A DNA stretch of 64,000 nt from JASLQO01 sp002327525. Its GTDB lineage: Bacteria > Pseudomonadota > Gammaproteobacteria > Pseudomonadales > Azotimanducaceae. The notes below the pieces were generated by a model. That model worked only from the letters and a program-made list of their open reading frames with translations. It made no database searches and was not told the DNA's origin. Shown here piece after piece: positions 52,905 through 61,652 of the stretch. Every line of letters starts with the position of its first letter. Position 1 is the first letter of the stretch. The DNA lies in contig JASLQO010000011.1 in assembly GCA_030744435.1 (NCBI GenBank), forward strand, positions 62,001 to 126,000. Reading direction: 5' to 3'. The translations under genes were made by a program, and so were the position numbers.

Positions 52905-53162
52905 TCTCGGTGAGTGTTGTCGGCGCCGGGGTAGGCAGACTCACCCTGGCCGCTGCGCTACATCGGCATCGAGAACATCATGTTGTACGCACGCGCTCAG
53001 CCCGGAGAGACGCGCGCGACACCCGTCGTCATCGTGTGTCAATCCGGCAAACGCTTGGCAATGGCAACACAGATTCTGTCTCAGGCAGGTTATGACATGG
53101 TCGCTAATGTCCCTGGAGGCCTGCTGCACTGGGAGCGGCTCGCCCTGCCATTCAGGGAGTAA
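52889..53162 (+). pseudogene. Hybrid remnant: FAD-monooxygenase 5' end joined to rhodanese 3' end
   Basis: The ATG at 52889, overlapping the cysS end by 16 bp, opens ISVSVVGAGVGRLTLAAALH, a textbook FAD-binding GxGxxG N-terminus of a flavoprotein monooxygenase. In another frame within 40 bases begins rhodanese-domain sequence: ATPVVIVCQSGKRLAMATQI with the active-site Cys loop, then VANVPGGLLHWERLALPF and a stop at 53162. Neither gene has its other half. A single deletion spanning from early in one gene to the middle of the next would produce this. Confidence 0.75.
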
Positions 53163-53171
53163 GGCAATCGT

Positions 53172-54614
53172 TCAGGCGCGCGTCGCGAGTTTGTTGAGGT
53201 TGTTGCCGTGACCCTCACGATCGATACGGTACTTACTGATCACGTAGATGCCGAGCAGGTACAGGCTGCAGTAGAGCGGCAGGAACAGCGAGGCGAGATC
53301 GAAACGGATCTCGTAGGTCACCTGTTCGACACTACGCACGCCGTCAAGGCCCACCAGCGAGACGATGGCACCTGCGCCGATGATGCCACCGGCCGAGATG
53401 GCCTTCTGCGCAAAACTGCGCGCTGCGAAGAAGAGTCCCTCCGAGCGTCGGTAGGTGCTGACCTCACTGTCTTCCACCACGTCTGCCATCATCGAGTCGA
53501 GCAGTACGCCGAAGATGATGACGAACACCACTTCGGCCACGATGAAAAACGAGTAGAGGATGAGGCTCGTCCAGGAACCGAATTCCGGCCACCAACCGTT
53601 CAGAAGCAGGATATACGGCATCGGGTACAACGTGATGTTTCCGAGTATCGCTATCATCGCCGCCTTTTTTTTGCCGAACCGCGAGCCGACATTGGGGGCA
53701 ATGAAGTATGCGATCAGCGGTGAGAGCAGCACGAAGATGCCGGTTACCGCAATCATGGTACCCGTGAAGCCGAAGAAATAGGTGGTGTTGTACAGATACA
53801 GCGCCATCCCCAATCCCTGGGCCACACCAACGATGAGACCATAGAAGAACAGCGCTGCGAAATTCCGGTTTTTCAGCGACTGAAAGATCTGCTGCACCTC
53901 CAAGGCAATCTCGCGCACCTTGAACGTGTCCTCAGGACGGGGCAGCGCGGCAGCCGCTTTCTGCGTACCGAGAGCCGAGGCGAGAATGGTGAAGAAGATC
54001 ACCGTGGCACCCACCACCCCATAGATGGAGTAGCCCGTTTGCACGGTCACGCCGAACGCACCCACCCAGAAGAAGAAGTTGATCGTGTGGATACCATTGC
54101 CGCCGTACCAGCCAAATCCGTGTCGCAAAGCGAGCCACTTATTACGCCTGTCGTAATCCTGTTCAAGATCCGGCAGGAGGGCTGTCGATGGGACTTCGAA
54201 TAGCGTCGTCCCGGTTCGAATGAGAAGTGCCATGACCAGCACGTAAACGAAGCTGGACGTCTCTTCCAGTGAAACCACCGGGTTGAACAACGCGTAAAAC
54301 GTCAAAGGCAACAGGAAGAGTGCGACGTACATGAACGGGTGGCGTCGACCGTAGCGCGAGCTGGTCTTGTCCGACCAGTGACCGAGCAGCAGGTCCGACA
54401 CCGCATCCCACACCATGGCCACGGCGAGCGCGAGAGAGGCCAGGTAGCCGGGTATCCCCAACACTTGATTGGCGTACATCAGCAGCAGGTAGCTGAAGGC
54501 GTTGTTCTTGATGCCGTACGCCATGGCGGCGCACCCGTAAAACCAGAAAATTGGCTGACGCTCGAGCTTCTCCCCCGGCGGCACCGCGGAATGTATCGCA
54601 ATTGCTTCAGACAC
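53172..54614 (-). CDS. GPH-family (glycoside-pentoside-hexuronide:cation) symporter
   Basis: A 480-residue major-facilitator-type carrier with twelve hydrophobic segments. Family marks are VWDAVSDLLLGHWSDKTSSRYGRRHPFM near the start, of which SDKTSSRYGRRHP is the loop motif, then the ALLIRTGTTLFEVPSTALLP segment and a central DSMMADVVEDSEVSTYRRSEG loop characteristic of MelB/GPH transporters. It imports a sugar-like or other organic solute with Na+ or H+. No catabolic partner is adjacent. It converges on the rhodanese remnant. Confidence 0.9.
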   Translation of the reverse strand: MSEAIAIHSAVPPGEKLERQPIFWFYGCAAMAYGIKNNAFSYLLLMYANQVLGIPGYLASLALAVAMVWDAVSDLLLGHWSDKTSSRYGRRHPFMYVALFLLPLTFYALFNPVVSLEETSSFVYVLVMALLIRTGTTLFEVPSTALLPDLEQDYDRRNKWLALRHGFGWYGGNGIHTINFFFWVGAFGVTVQTGYSIYGVVGATVIFFTILASALGTQKAAAALPRPEDTFKVREIALEVQQIFQSLKNRNFAALFFYGLIVGVAQGLGMALYLYNTTYFFGFTGTMIAVTGIFVLLSPLIAYFIAPNVGSRFGKKKAAMIAILGNITLYPMPYILLLNGWWPEFGSWTSLILYSFFIVAEVVFVIIFGVLLDSMMADVVEDSEVSTYRRSEGLFFAARSFAQKAISAGGIIGAGAIVSLVGLDGVRSVEQVTYEIRFDLASLFLPLYCSLYLLGIYVISKYRIDREGHGNNLNKLATRA

Positions 54615-54974
54615 AGATGTGCTGCCTATCCCCAGGATCCGCGTTCAATAGAGCCTCAGGTGGGAGGAAAACACAAGCCAGAATCAATCGTCTATCTGAT
54701 CCGCGTCGAACCACGCAACGAGCTGCGCAACAGACGCGATCATCGACGCGTTGTGGCCATGAGCTCCTACGCTTCATGCTGTCACATTCCCTCCATTGGC
54801 GCGCAGTAGCTCAGCCGCAAGCGCCAGCATGATGCGCCCGTACAACGGACCGATACTGCCAACACCTTCGAGCATCGGAGCATGCGTTCGCTCCAGAGGT
54901 GGCGCGGCTGAACAACCAAACATACCCGCCAAGATGATCGTCAGCGTCTAGACCCGCTGAAGCATGGTTCGAAG
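54615..54974. other. 360 bp without an intact gene; possible eroded lipoprotein
   Basis: The minus strand carries a short frame (54774 to at least 54923) reading ILAGMFGCSAAPPLERTHAP and GPLYGRIMLALAAELLRANG. This resembles a lipobox start and a short helical tail, but upstream it meets a stop codon and it has only about 50 codons. It may be a residue of a small lipoprotein gene. Nothing else in the gap is recognisable. Confidence 0.3.
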
Positions 54975-55589
54975 TCAGTGCAGCAAGCGGCTGTTAGCGC
55001 CGAAGCTCTTCTTCAGAAAGTCCATTTGATCGCCGAGAATACGTCCGCTGTTTATCAGCGCGAGGTACTCGGAGAAGTTCGGCACATACGGCAGCGCTAG
55101 TAACTGCAACCCACACTCGTCCGGCAGGCGATTACCCTTATAGTGATTGCACCGGCGGCATGCCGCGACACAATTGTGCCATGTGTCGCGACCGCCGCGT
55201 GACGTGGGAGCGACATGGTCACGCGTGAGATCAGCGTCCGAGAAGTGACCGCCGCAGTACAGACAGGTGTTGCGGTCGCGCCCGAACAGCGCCTGATTGG
55301 TCAATGGCGGCACACTGACGGAAGGAAACACGACCCTGCCATTGCATGCGATGATGCTATGGATGTCGATGGCGCTCTGTGTCGAGTCCAGACGCGAGTG
55401 TCCACCTCGGATATGCAGTACGGGATCGCCAAGCGTCCAGATCACAATTTCCCGGGCGTAAAGACAAACGGCTTCCTGCCAGCTGACCCAGTCAACGGGT
55501 TGGCCGGCCACGTTGAGACGCAGGATGCGCGGAATACGCCTGTACTCGTCTACTGTTGCCACGTTTGCCGCTTCTACTTCCGTGAGCAC
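54975..55589 (-). CDS. HNH endonuclease-domain protein
   Basis: A 204-residue protein of a widespread HNH family. The N-terminal part ILRLNVAGQPVDWVSWQEAV with LYAREIVIWTLGD precedes an HNH/zinc module: DRNTCLYCGGHFSDADLTRDH, TSRGGRDTWHNCVAACRRCN, YKGNRLPDECG. Two CxxC pairs and the DHVAP...WHN...CN residues are intact. The GTG at 55589 follows GAGGAA. Solitary copies without a methylase are common; the role is unknown and may be in repair or mobile-DNA defence. Confidence 0.85.
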   Translation of the reverse strand: MLTEVEAANVATVDEYRRIPRILRLNVAGQPVDWVSWQEAVCLYAREIVIWTLGDPVLHIRGGHSRLDSTQSAIDIHSIIACNGRVVFPSVSVPPLTNQALFGRDRNTCLYCGGHFSDADLTRDHVAPTSRGGRDTWHNCVAACRRCNHYKGNRLPDECGLQLLALPYVPNFSEYLALINSGRILGDQMDFLKKSFGANSRLLH

Positions 55590-55705
55590 GATTTCCTCGA
55601 AGGACGATCAATTCGGCGCGTATCATGAACAAAGCGCGTCGTCGGTTCAACGGTTAGATGTCAACGTGATAAACTCACGCGACCGCTGAGGCCGCATCTT
55701 CATTC

Positions 55706-56494
55706 ATGCAATCAAAACACCCACCTCGTCGATATTGCGTTCATACTCTTGTTTTTACCATGGCTGCAACGGTTCTCGGCGCTTGCTCTTCAAACCAGGC
55801 GCAGCAGACCTCGGCGACGGAAATCAATCGCGGCAACTGGTCCTGTCAGCCGCTGCCGGACAGCGAAGGCTGGAACTGCGTCACCGACGAGAACGTCGAG
55901 ACCAGCGCGCCAACCCGGCCAGTCGAGAAACCCCCGGACGCGGTAATATCCGTTGCAGAACCCTCAACGGCATCTGTCCCGCCTCCCGCACCCTCGCCCA
56001 TCGAGCCGCCAACTTCCCCGACGCCCGCCGTCTCACCACCGGCTCCGAAAACCGCACCTCCCTCCCAAGTGTCCCCGGAGGCGTCCCGGGGGGTTCCCGC
56101 GGATGCACCACCTCCTGTCACCTCTGGCGATCTGTCCGATTTGCCGAACTACGCACGGCTCGCCTACCAGCCTCCGGAACCCATGCTGTTGACCGAGATT
56201 CCCGGCGAGTTTTACGCCGTACAACTGGTGGCGTTTTCCACGCGAGAAGTACTCGAGGCATATGCACGCCGCCGCAATCTTACCGGCATGTCCGCGGCGC
56301 GCGTGGCCCGCGATGGCGAGCTGTTCTATGTACTGCTGCTAGGAATCTACGAGACACGGGCGCGCGCAGAATCCGCGATAGCCGACATTCCACCGCCTTT
56401 CGAGAATCTGAAGGTGTGGATCCGCAGCGTTGCGTCTCTGCAGGCTGCGATACGAGCGGCGGACGCTCTCACCTCGGGAGATTCGGGAAGCTGA
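55706..56494 (+). CDS. SPOR-domain lipoprotein
   Basis: A 262-residue lipoprotein with lipobox LGAC (lipidated Cys27). A long Pro/Ser/Thr/Ala-rich linker (about aa 60-140) leads to a C-terminal SPOR domain starting at EFYAVQLVAFSTREVLEAYA, with DGELFYVLLLGIYETRARAE. SPOR domains bind denuded peptidoglycan at division septa. It converges on the crotonase gene with an 8 bp gap. Low sequence complexity in the linker makes its exact length uncertain in homologues. Confidence 0.85.
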   Translation: MQSKHPPRRYCVHTLVFTMAATVLGACSSNQAQQTSATEINRGNWSCQPLPDSEGWNCVTDENVETSAPTRPVEKPPDAVISVAEPSTASVPPPAPSPIEPPTSPTPAVSPPAPKTAPPSQVSPEASRGVPADAPPPVTSGDLSDLPNYARLAYQPPEPMLLTEIPGEFYAVQLVAFSTREVLEAYARRRNLTGMSAARVARDGELFYVLLLGIYETRARAESAIADIPPPFENLKVWIRSVASLQAAIRAADALTSGDSGS

Positions 56495-56502
56495 GCGGAA
56501 CC

Positions 56503-57336
56503 TCAGTCGTCGCGAAACAGATCTTCCGGAATATCCTTTGCGCTCATCGACCACTGAGGTGGCCGCTTCTCGACAAACGACATAACACCTTCCCTTGCAT
56601 CCGGCTGCCCACCGAGCCATGCGAACGGGCGGTTCTCTTTGTTCATCATGTCGGCCACCGACGCACCCACTCCTTCCCAGAGAAAGCGCTTGGCCACCGC
56701 CACGGACGCGGGTGCCGTGTTCTGCGCGATGTCGCGCGCAATCTCCATGGCAGCAGGCAGTACTTGTTCCTGAGGTAGTGCACGGCTGACGATGCCCATC
56801 TCCGCCGCCTCCCGGCCCTTTATCGTCTTACCGGTAAGCAGCAGTTCCGCCGCATTGGACAGCCCGGCAACTTGCGCGACGGTGACGTGAGAGCCGAGTT
56901 CGGGCAGCACACCCCGGCGCACGAACGGAAACGCAAGCTTGGCGTTCTCCGCCGCTATACGCACGTCCGCGAGCATCGGGTAGGTCATGCCCACCCCAAC
57001 CGCGTGACCATTGATCGCAGCGATGACCGGTTTGCTGATCTGGTTGGGGTACAGTCGGGTGCTCTCGTCGGCTCTTTCCTCCCGCGTCTGGCGTTCGGTG
57101 TCTCTTGCCGAGAAAGTGTCGCCTCCACCACTGAGATCCGCTCCCGCGCAGAATGCCCGGTCGCCAGCCCCGGTGAGTACGACGGCACGCACGGTATCAT
57201 CCTGATCGCAACGGGCCAACGCATCCCATAGCTCCGCAGCCATGACGCCGGTCCAGGTGTTCATCTGTTCCGGTCTGTTCAGAGTTATGGTCGCAACACC
57301 CGCATCGACCTCGAACAGAATCTGTTGATATTCCAT
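56503..57336 (-). CDS. Enoyl-CoA hydratase/isomerase (crotonase) family protein
   Basis: A 277-residue crotonase-fold enzyme acting on acyl-CoA. It shows TITLNRPEQMNTW, the oxyanion loop GAGDRAFCAGADLSGGGD, KPVIAAINGHAVGVGMTYPML with the second oxyanion Gly, and the catalytic-type acid in GVLPELGSHVTVAQVAG. C-terminal trimerisation helices and a tail (EGVMSFVEKRPPQW) are present. It lies 40 bp downstream of an SDR on the same strand. The two could be consecutive beta-oxidation-like steps, though this is only by position. Confidence 0.9.
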   Translation of the reverse strand: MEYQQILFEVDAGVATITLNRPEQMNTWTGVMAAELWDALARCDQDDTVRAVVLTGAGDRAFCAGADLSGGGDTFSARDTERQTREERADESTRLYPNQISKPVIAAINGHAVGVGMTYPMLADVRIAAENAKLAFPFVRRGVLPELGSHVTVAQVAGLSNAAELLLTGKTIKGREAAEMGIVSRALPQEQVLPAAMEIARDIAQNTAPASVAVAKRFLWEGVGASVADMMNKENRPFAWLGGQPDAREGVMSFVEKRPPQWSMSAKDIPEDLFRDD

Positions 57337-57376
57337 CTCTCGTGACCTCCGGTTGATTAGAGTTGTTCAGTGCGGA

Positions 57377-58252
57377 TCATTCGCGTTCATCCAGCAAGGG
57401 CTGCATCCGCGCCGTTCGCTCGGCACTACGTATCCACAACTGCGCCCGCTCGGCTTCCACGCTCTGCGCATCCTCGTCGCTCTGCCCGCCGCGCGCATCT
57501 CTCAGACCGCCGTCGATGAGCACGTAGCTACCGGTCATGAATCCGCCGTCCGGCCCTGCCATGTAGTTCACCAGTCCGGCGATGTCTGATGGTTTCCCCA
57601 CCCTTCCCACGGGTGTTCGCGCCTCCACATCGCGCCGCAGCGCGCCACCCTCCTCCCCTGCCAACCCCTGTGCCAGTGGCGTCTCGATAATGCCGGGTCC
57701 GATGGCGTTCACCGTGATGCCGTGCAGTCCCAACTCCTGCGCCCAGCCGCGCACCATCATGCGCACGCCGGCCTTGGTCGCCGAGTAACTCCACATCCCC
57801 GCACCGGTGTTTTCGGCGGCAAGCGACGCCAGGCACACGATACGCCCACTCGCTCCCAGTTTGACCATCTGCTGCGCACAGGCCTGAACCGTTAGAAACA
57901 CACCGGTGAGGTTCACGTCCACCTGGTCCTGCCAGTCCTTTAACGACATCTCCAGCACACTCCCGCCGCGTCCGATACCGGCATTGGCGACGGCGATATC
58001 GAGACCGCCCAGATGATCGACGCATTCCTGGGCCGCCTTCTGGATGTGCACCACAGAGGCGGTATTCGCTCTCACGACGTGCGCCTTGCACCCGAGCTGT
58101 GTCACCAGATTGGCGGTCATCTCTGCCCCCTCGGTGTCGATGTCGGGGATGCACACATCCGCTCCCTCCCGCGCGAGGCGCTCGCAGATACCCCGGCCGA
58201 TACCCGAACCGCCACCGGTAACGAAGGCCACTTTTCCCGACAGATTGCCCAT
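57377..58252 (-). CDS. SDR family oxidoreductase
   Basis: A 291-residue classical SDR with VAFVTGGGSGIGRGICERLA, VANAGIGRGG, IVCLASLAAENTG with the catalytic Ser, and WSYSATKAGVRMM with Tyr-xxx-Lys. MTGSYVLIDGGLRDA ends the Rossmann domain and a 25-residue charged tail follows (EDAQSVEAERAQLWIRSAER). It starts three bases after the stop of the RarD remnant and precedes the crotonase gene. The substrate is unknown. Confidence 0.92.
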   Translation of the reverse strand: MGNLSGKVAFVTGGGSGIGRGICERLAREGADVCIPDIDTEGAEMTANLVTQLGCKAHVVRANTASVVHIQKAAQECVDHLGGLDIAVANAGIGRGGSVLEMSLKDWQDQVDVNLTGVFLTVQACAQQMVKLGASGRIVCLASLAAENTGAGMWSYSATKAGVRMMVRGWAQELGLHGITVNAIGPGIIETPLAQGLAGEEGGALRRDVEARTPVGRVGKPSDIAGLVNYMAGPDGGFMTGSYVLIDGGLRDARGGQSDEDAQSVEAERAQLWIRSAERTARMQPLLDERE

Positions 58253-58255
58253 GAG

Positions 58256-58692
58256 TCACTTCCTTTTCAGTTCATCTATCGAAAAGACTACCAGAGCCGC
58301 CCAAATCAACCCAAAAGTGATCCGCTGGTGTGCTTGTATGGGATCACCGTAGTACAACGCTGCCACCAGCAGGGTGACAGACAGCGCCAGGTACTGGAAA
58401 AAGCCCAGAGTGATCAGCGGCGGCCGCAACGCACACCAGCGCAAAGGTAGTCACCAACCCACCCAGCGCCAGCAATCCAGATTCGGAACCCACGCGCTTG
58501 GGCAAGTCCGCAAAGGCGAGCCACGCGAGCGCCGACGGCCACAATCAGGCGGTTTCCACACCGAGCCCCACGGCCGAATCTATGCGGATCTTCTTGCGAA
58601 CCAGGCCATAGAAACCAAAGGAGAATGCAACTGCCATACCCACCCAGGGCAACACACCGACACTGACCAGCAGGAGCAGCACGACAAATGAG
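58256..58692 (-). pseudogene. RarD/EamA-type drug-metabolite transporter, decayed C-terminal part
   Basis: Minus-strand pieces match the second half of a RarD-like carrier. VLPWVGMAVAFSFGFYGLVR, KKIRIDSAVGLGVETA, an in-frame TGA, LWPSALAWLAFADLPKRVG and LLALGGLVTTFALVCV are in one frame. After a frameshift come RPPLITLGFFQYLALSVT, LLVAALYYGDPIQ and ALIWAALVVFSIDELKRK, with the stop at 58256. The N-terminal half is missing. At least one nonsense, one frameshift and one deletion are needed. The intact EamA gene at 62351 is a different member of the superfamily. Confidence 0.85.
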
Positions 58693-58774
58693 CAAAGAAC
58701 TCGAAGCGCGAGTGGGCCGCTTGGGAAAAAAGGTAACTTGAGGATGACTGAGGTGTTCCAAGACGCTTTTCAGA

Positions 58775-58805
58775 GGGCGGCGGAATTCGCCGCCCTTATT
58801 AATAT
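58775..58805 (+). terminator. Orphan intrinsic terminator
   Basis: GGGCGGCG (58775-58782) pairs perfectly with CGCCGCCC (58788-58795) over a five-base loop and is followed by TTATTAATAT. Its orientation fits a plus-strand transcript, yet no plus-strand gene precedes it for over 2 kb. It may belong to a gene that has been lost. The remaining bases from 58693 to 58970 show no gene I can support. Confidence 0.6.
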
Positions 58806-58970
58806 AAGGCCAAGAGCTCCAACGCAGTATTGGCGTGCTTCAGACATCCCCTTCGGGCGCGCGCTCAACCGGAGAACCGCTCATCCCACCCCCTTGAAGA
58901 GCCGCGCAGTATGCCGTACGGCGAGATGGCGGGATATACTGGCAGCTGGTAACGCACAAGGAGCATCTCC

Positions 58971-59762
58971 GTGATCGTCGAACAGATCTGGACCGGCAAC
59001 GCCTATCGCAATTTCAACTACCTCATCGCCTGCGCCGAGACCGGTGAGGCGCTAGCCATCGATCCGCTGGACCATGAGAAATGCCTCGCGCTGGCAAAGG
59101 CGCGGGGGTGGACCATCACCCAGGTACTCAACACGCACGAGCACGGCGATCACATCGGCGGCAACCAACAAGTAGTGTCCGCCACTGGTGCTAGGGTGCT
59201 GGCGCACAACAATGCGCGCGAGAAGATTCGCGGCATGGATGAAGGACTGGATGCAGGTGACGTGGTGCGCGTCGGCAAGAGTGTGGAACTGCTCACACTC
59301 GACACTCCCGGGCACACGATGAGTCACGTTTGCCTGCTGTCGAAGACCGATATACCCGCGCTTTTCTGTGGCGATACGCTGTTCAACGCCGGTGCCGGCA
59401 ACTGCCACAATGGACACCCGAACGAGCTCTATGAGACCTTCGTGTCACAACTCAATGCGCTTGCCGAGGACACGCTCATCTATCCGGGCCACGACTACAT
59501 TACCAACAACCTCGAGTTCACCCTGGATCGGGAAGCCGACAACGAGAGTGCGGCAAAACTCCTGGATGGTCTGCACACAGAACACGATCCGGACCATGCG
59601 ATGATCACGACGATTGCGCTGGAGAAAGACATCAACACCTTCTTCCGGCTGACCAGCCCGAGTGTGATCGCACGACTGCGGGAATCGTTTCCGGATCTGC
59701 CCGACGAGCCGAGTCCCCGCGAGGTATTCGTGAAACTGAGGGAACTCAGAAACAGCTGGTAG
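58971..59762 (+). CDS. gloB: Hydroxyacylglutathione hydrolase (glyoxalase II)
   Basis: A 263-residue MBL-fold enzyme that hydrolyses S-lactoylglutathione in methylglyoxal detoxification. Motifs are NTHEHGDHIGGNQQVV for the dinuclear metal site, LDTPGHTMSHVCLL, ALFCGDTLFNAGAGNC with the bridging Asp, LIYPGHDYITNNLEF and the C-terminal glutathione-binding helix region ending VKLRELRNSW. The GTG at 58971 follows AAGGAGCATC. It converges on the cupin gene. Confidence 0.9.
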   Translation: MIVEQIWTGNAYRNFNYLIACAETGEALAIDPLDHEKCLALAKARGWTITQVLNTHEHGDHIGGNQQVVSATGARVLAHNNAREKIRGMDEGLDAGDVVRVGKSVELLTLDTPGHTMSHVCLLSKTDIPALFCGDTLFNAGAGNCHNGHPNELYETFVSQLNALAEDTLIYPGHDYITNNLEFTLDREADNESAAKLLDGLHTEHDPDHAMITTIALEKDINTFFRLTSPSVIARLRESFPDLPDEPSPREVFVKLRELRNSW

Positions 59763-59763
59763 A

Positions 59764-60117
59764 TCAATCCAGCGGTATGAACAGGCACTCGCGGGGCTGT
59801 CCGTCCACCGCACGGCTGATGTGCCCCTGGCCTTCGACGTCTTCAGCCAGCAGGATGGAGCCAGACTCCAGGCGGCGGACAGTGCCGTCGCCCACCTCTA
59901 TCTCCACCGACCCGGTCAGATTAACCACCAGCTGGCGGCGCGGCGCATTGTGAAAATCGAGGTCGTAGTTCCCATCCACCTCGCGAAACATCACGCCGTC
60001 CCCGGGCCACAGTTCGGAGATGCATCCCATGCCGCCGCCGCGCTCCAGCATGTCAATCTCGACATCCTCAAAGTGTGAGCGGCCGTCGTCGCCCGTGTAG
60101 ATACGTACCAACTTCAT
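59764..60117 (-). CDS. Cupin-domain protein
   Basis: A 117-residue single-domain cupin-like beta-barrel: GPGDGVMFREVDG (WPGDGVMF), NAPRRQLVVNLTGSVEIEVG and SGSILLAEDVEGQGHISRAV, with His residues spaced as in metal-binding cupins. The ATG at 60117 follows GGGAGGAC, a strong ribosome-binding site, so the 17-codon upstream extension is rejected. The function is unknown. It diverges from the thioesterase gene. Confidence 0.78.
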   Translation of the reverse strand: MKLVRIYTGDDGRSHFEDVEIDMLERGGGMGCISELWPGDGVMFREVDGNYDLDFHNAPRRQLVVNLTGSVEIEVGDGTVRRLESGSILLAEDVEGQGHISRAVDGQPRECLFIPLD

Positions 60118-60181
60118 CGAATGTCCTCCCCGGAAGCCGCGATCGTGATATCGCAGCCAGACTAGCATGTATCATGCATGC

Positions 60182-61051
60182 ATGAATTCGGTGCTCGAGA
60201 TGATCGTCAGGCTCCTCGATGTCGAACGCATCGAGGAAAACATGTATCAGGGCCAGAACCACGCGACGGAGCACGTGTTCGGCGGCCAGGTTCTCGCCCA
60301 AGCCATCGCCGCGGCGTTTCGAACCGTCAGACCGGAGCACCAGTTGCACTCCGTACACGGCTACTTTCTGCGCGCGGGTGATTGGAACATCCCCATCCTC
60401 TACGAAGTGGACCGCATCCGCGATGGGCGCTCGTTCAGCACGCGCCGGGTGGTCGCCATCCAGCATGGGCGCGCAATCTTCCATCTGTCCAGTTCCTGGC
60501 AGAAACGCGAGGAGGGTCTGCAACACGGCGCGCCCATGCCGGACGTGCCCCCACCCGAACCACTGCGCGGCGAGCGGGCAATGTACGCCGCTCTCGCAGA
60601 GTCGCATACCGAATATCGTCGCTACGCGTATCGTTTCGAAGCCATTGATTCTCGCCATGTGGAGCGCATCTCGGTGACCGATGACGTCCGCCACCCCCCC
60701 TACCGCCACACGTGGATGAAGGTGCGCGATCCGTTGCCGGACGATACCGAAGTACACCTGGCTCTGCTTGCTTACATGTCGGACATGGACTTCATGAGCA
60801 CGTCGATGCTGCCACATGGGCGCAACACGATGCGCGACCAGGTACGCGGTGCCAGCCTCGACCACGCACTGTGGTTCCACCGCCCGTGCAGGGCGGACGA
60901 GTGGCTGTTGTTCGTCAAGGAATCACCCAATGCAAGCGGTGCCCGCGGCTTCGTACGAGGCAGGTTTTACAACCGCGGCGGCGATCTCGTCGTCACCGCC
61001 GCGCAGGAATGCCTGATCCGGCCCGTCGGAAAGCGGGCCACCGCTTCGTGA
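60182..61051 (+). CDS. tesB: Acyl-CoA thioesterase II (TesB family)
   Basis: A 289-residue double-hotdog thioesterase that hydrolyses medium- and long-chain acyl-CoA. It shows YQGQNHATEHVFGGQVLAQA, LHSVHGYFLRAGDWNIPILY, RDGRSFSTRRVVAIQHGRAI, MSDMDFMSTSMLPHG in the second hotdog, and SLDHALWFHRPCRADEWLLF with the catalytic Asp/Thr/Gln-type region, ending GRFYNRGGDLVVTAAQE. The ATG at 60182 matches the family start better than the one at 60167. It converges on the peroxiredoxin gene. Confidence 0.93.
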   Translation: MNSVLEMIVRLLDVERIEENMYQGQNHATEHVFGGQVLAQAIAAAFRTVRPEHQLHSVHGYFLRAGDWNIPILYEVDRIRDGRSFSTRRVVAIQHGRAIFHLSSSWQKREEGLQHGAPMPDVPPPEPLRGERAMYAALAESHTEYRRYAYRFEAIDSRHVERISVTDDVRHPPYRHTWMKVRDPLPDDTEVHLALLAYMSDMDFMSTSMLPHGRNTMRDQVRGASLDHALWFHRPCRADEWLLFVKESPNASGARGFVRGRFYNRGGDLVVTAAQECLIRPVGKRATAS

Positions 61052-61058
61052 CGTCGTA

Positions 61059-61538
61059 TTAAAGCGCCTCGAGCACCGCCTCGGCCTTGCTCACCTCGAA
61101 CTGACCAGGGTCTTCGACCGCGAGAGTAGTCACCGTGCCGTCATCGACGATCATCGCGTAGCGCTGTGAGCGCGTGCCGAGCCCGAAGCCGCTGCCATCC
61201 ATCTCGAGGCCAACCGCGCGGGTGAACTCGCCATTCCCGTCCCCAACCATCAACAGTGCTTCCGCGTTCTTGTCTGCTCCCCAGCAGTCCATTACGAACG
61301 GGTCGTTCACCGAGAGACAGACGATACTGTCCACACCCCTGGCCTTGATGACGTCTGCATTGGCCACGAAACCCGGCAGATGAGCCTGAGAGCATGTGGG
61401 CGTAAACGCGCCGGGAACCGCAAATACGACCACCTTCTTACCTGCGAAGAGCTCGGTTGTGGTTATCGGTGTGGGCCGGCTTTCTTTCATGATGTACATC
61501 GTCGCTTCGGGCAGTTTTTCGCCTTCCTGAATCGCCAT
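61059..61538 (-). CDS. Peroxiredoxin (Prx5/hybrid type)
   Basis: A 159-residue thiol peroxidase. The peroxidatic Cys lies in VPGAFTPTCSQAHLPGF, a Prx5 signature with the conserved T-x-x-C and downstream Arg in the LGTRSQRYAMIVDDG segment. It has no fused glutaredoxin domain, so it depends on an external reductant. The ATG at 61538 has GGAGGAG upstream, so the seven-codon extension is rejected. It scavenges H2O2 or organic peroxides in the cytosol. Confidence 0.92.
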   Translation of the reverse strand: MAIQEGEKLPEATMYIMKESRPTPITTTELFAGKKVVVFAVPGAFTPTCSQAHLPGFVANADVIKARGVDSIVCLSVNDPFVMDCWGADKNAEALLMVGDGNGEFTRAVGLEMDGSGFGLGTRSQRYAMIVDDGTVTTLAVEDPGQFEVSKAEAVLEAL

Positions 61539-61652
61539 GCTGTGTCTCCTCCGATTCATATTGGGTGTCGTCCTGTGCGAAAAACACAGGGACGCGGAGT
61601 TTGGGCAAAGGTGTCAGCGCGGTCAACATCACTGCGGTTCAGACGAGGTGAG

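Noticed and set aside
54661..54790. Possible tRNA or small RNA in the 54.6-54.9 kb gap
   Set aside because: I found no T-loop (GGTTCGANTCC) with matching stems and no cloverleaf; only a weak protein remnant is visible.
58540..58560. In-frame TGA in the RarD remnant as recoding or an alternative genetic code
   Set aside because: Another frameshift follows and the N-terminal half is gone; dozens of intact genes in the window use TGA as a normal stop.
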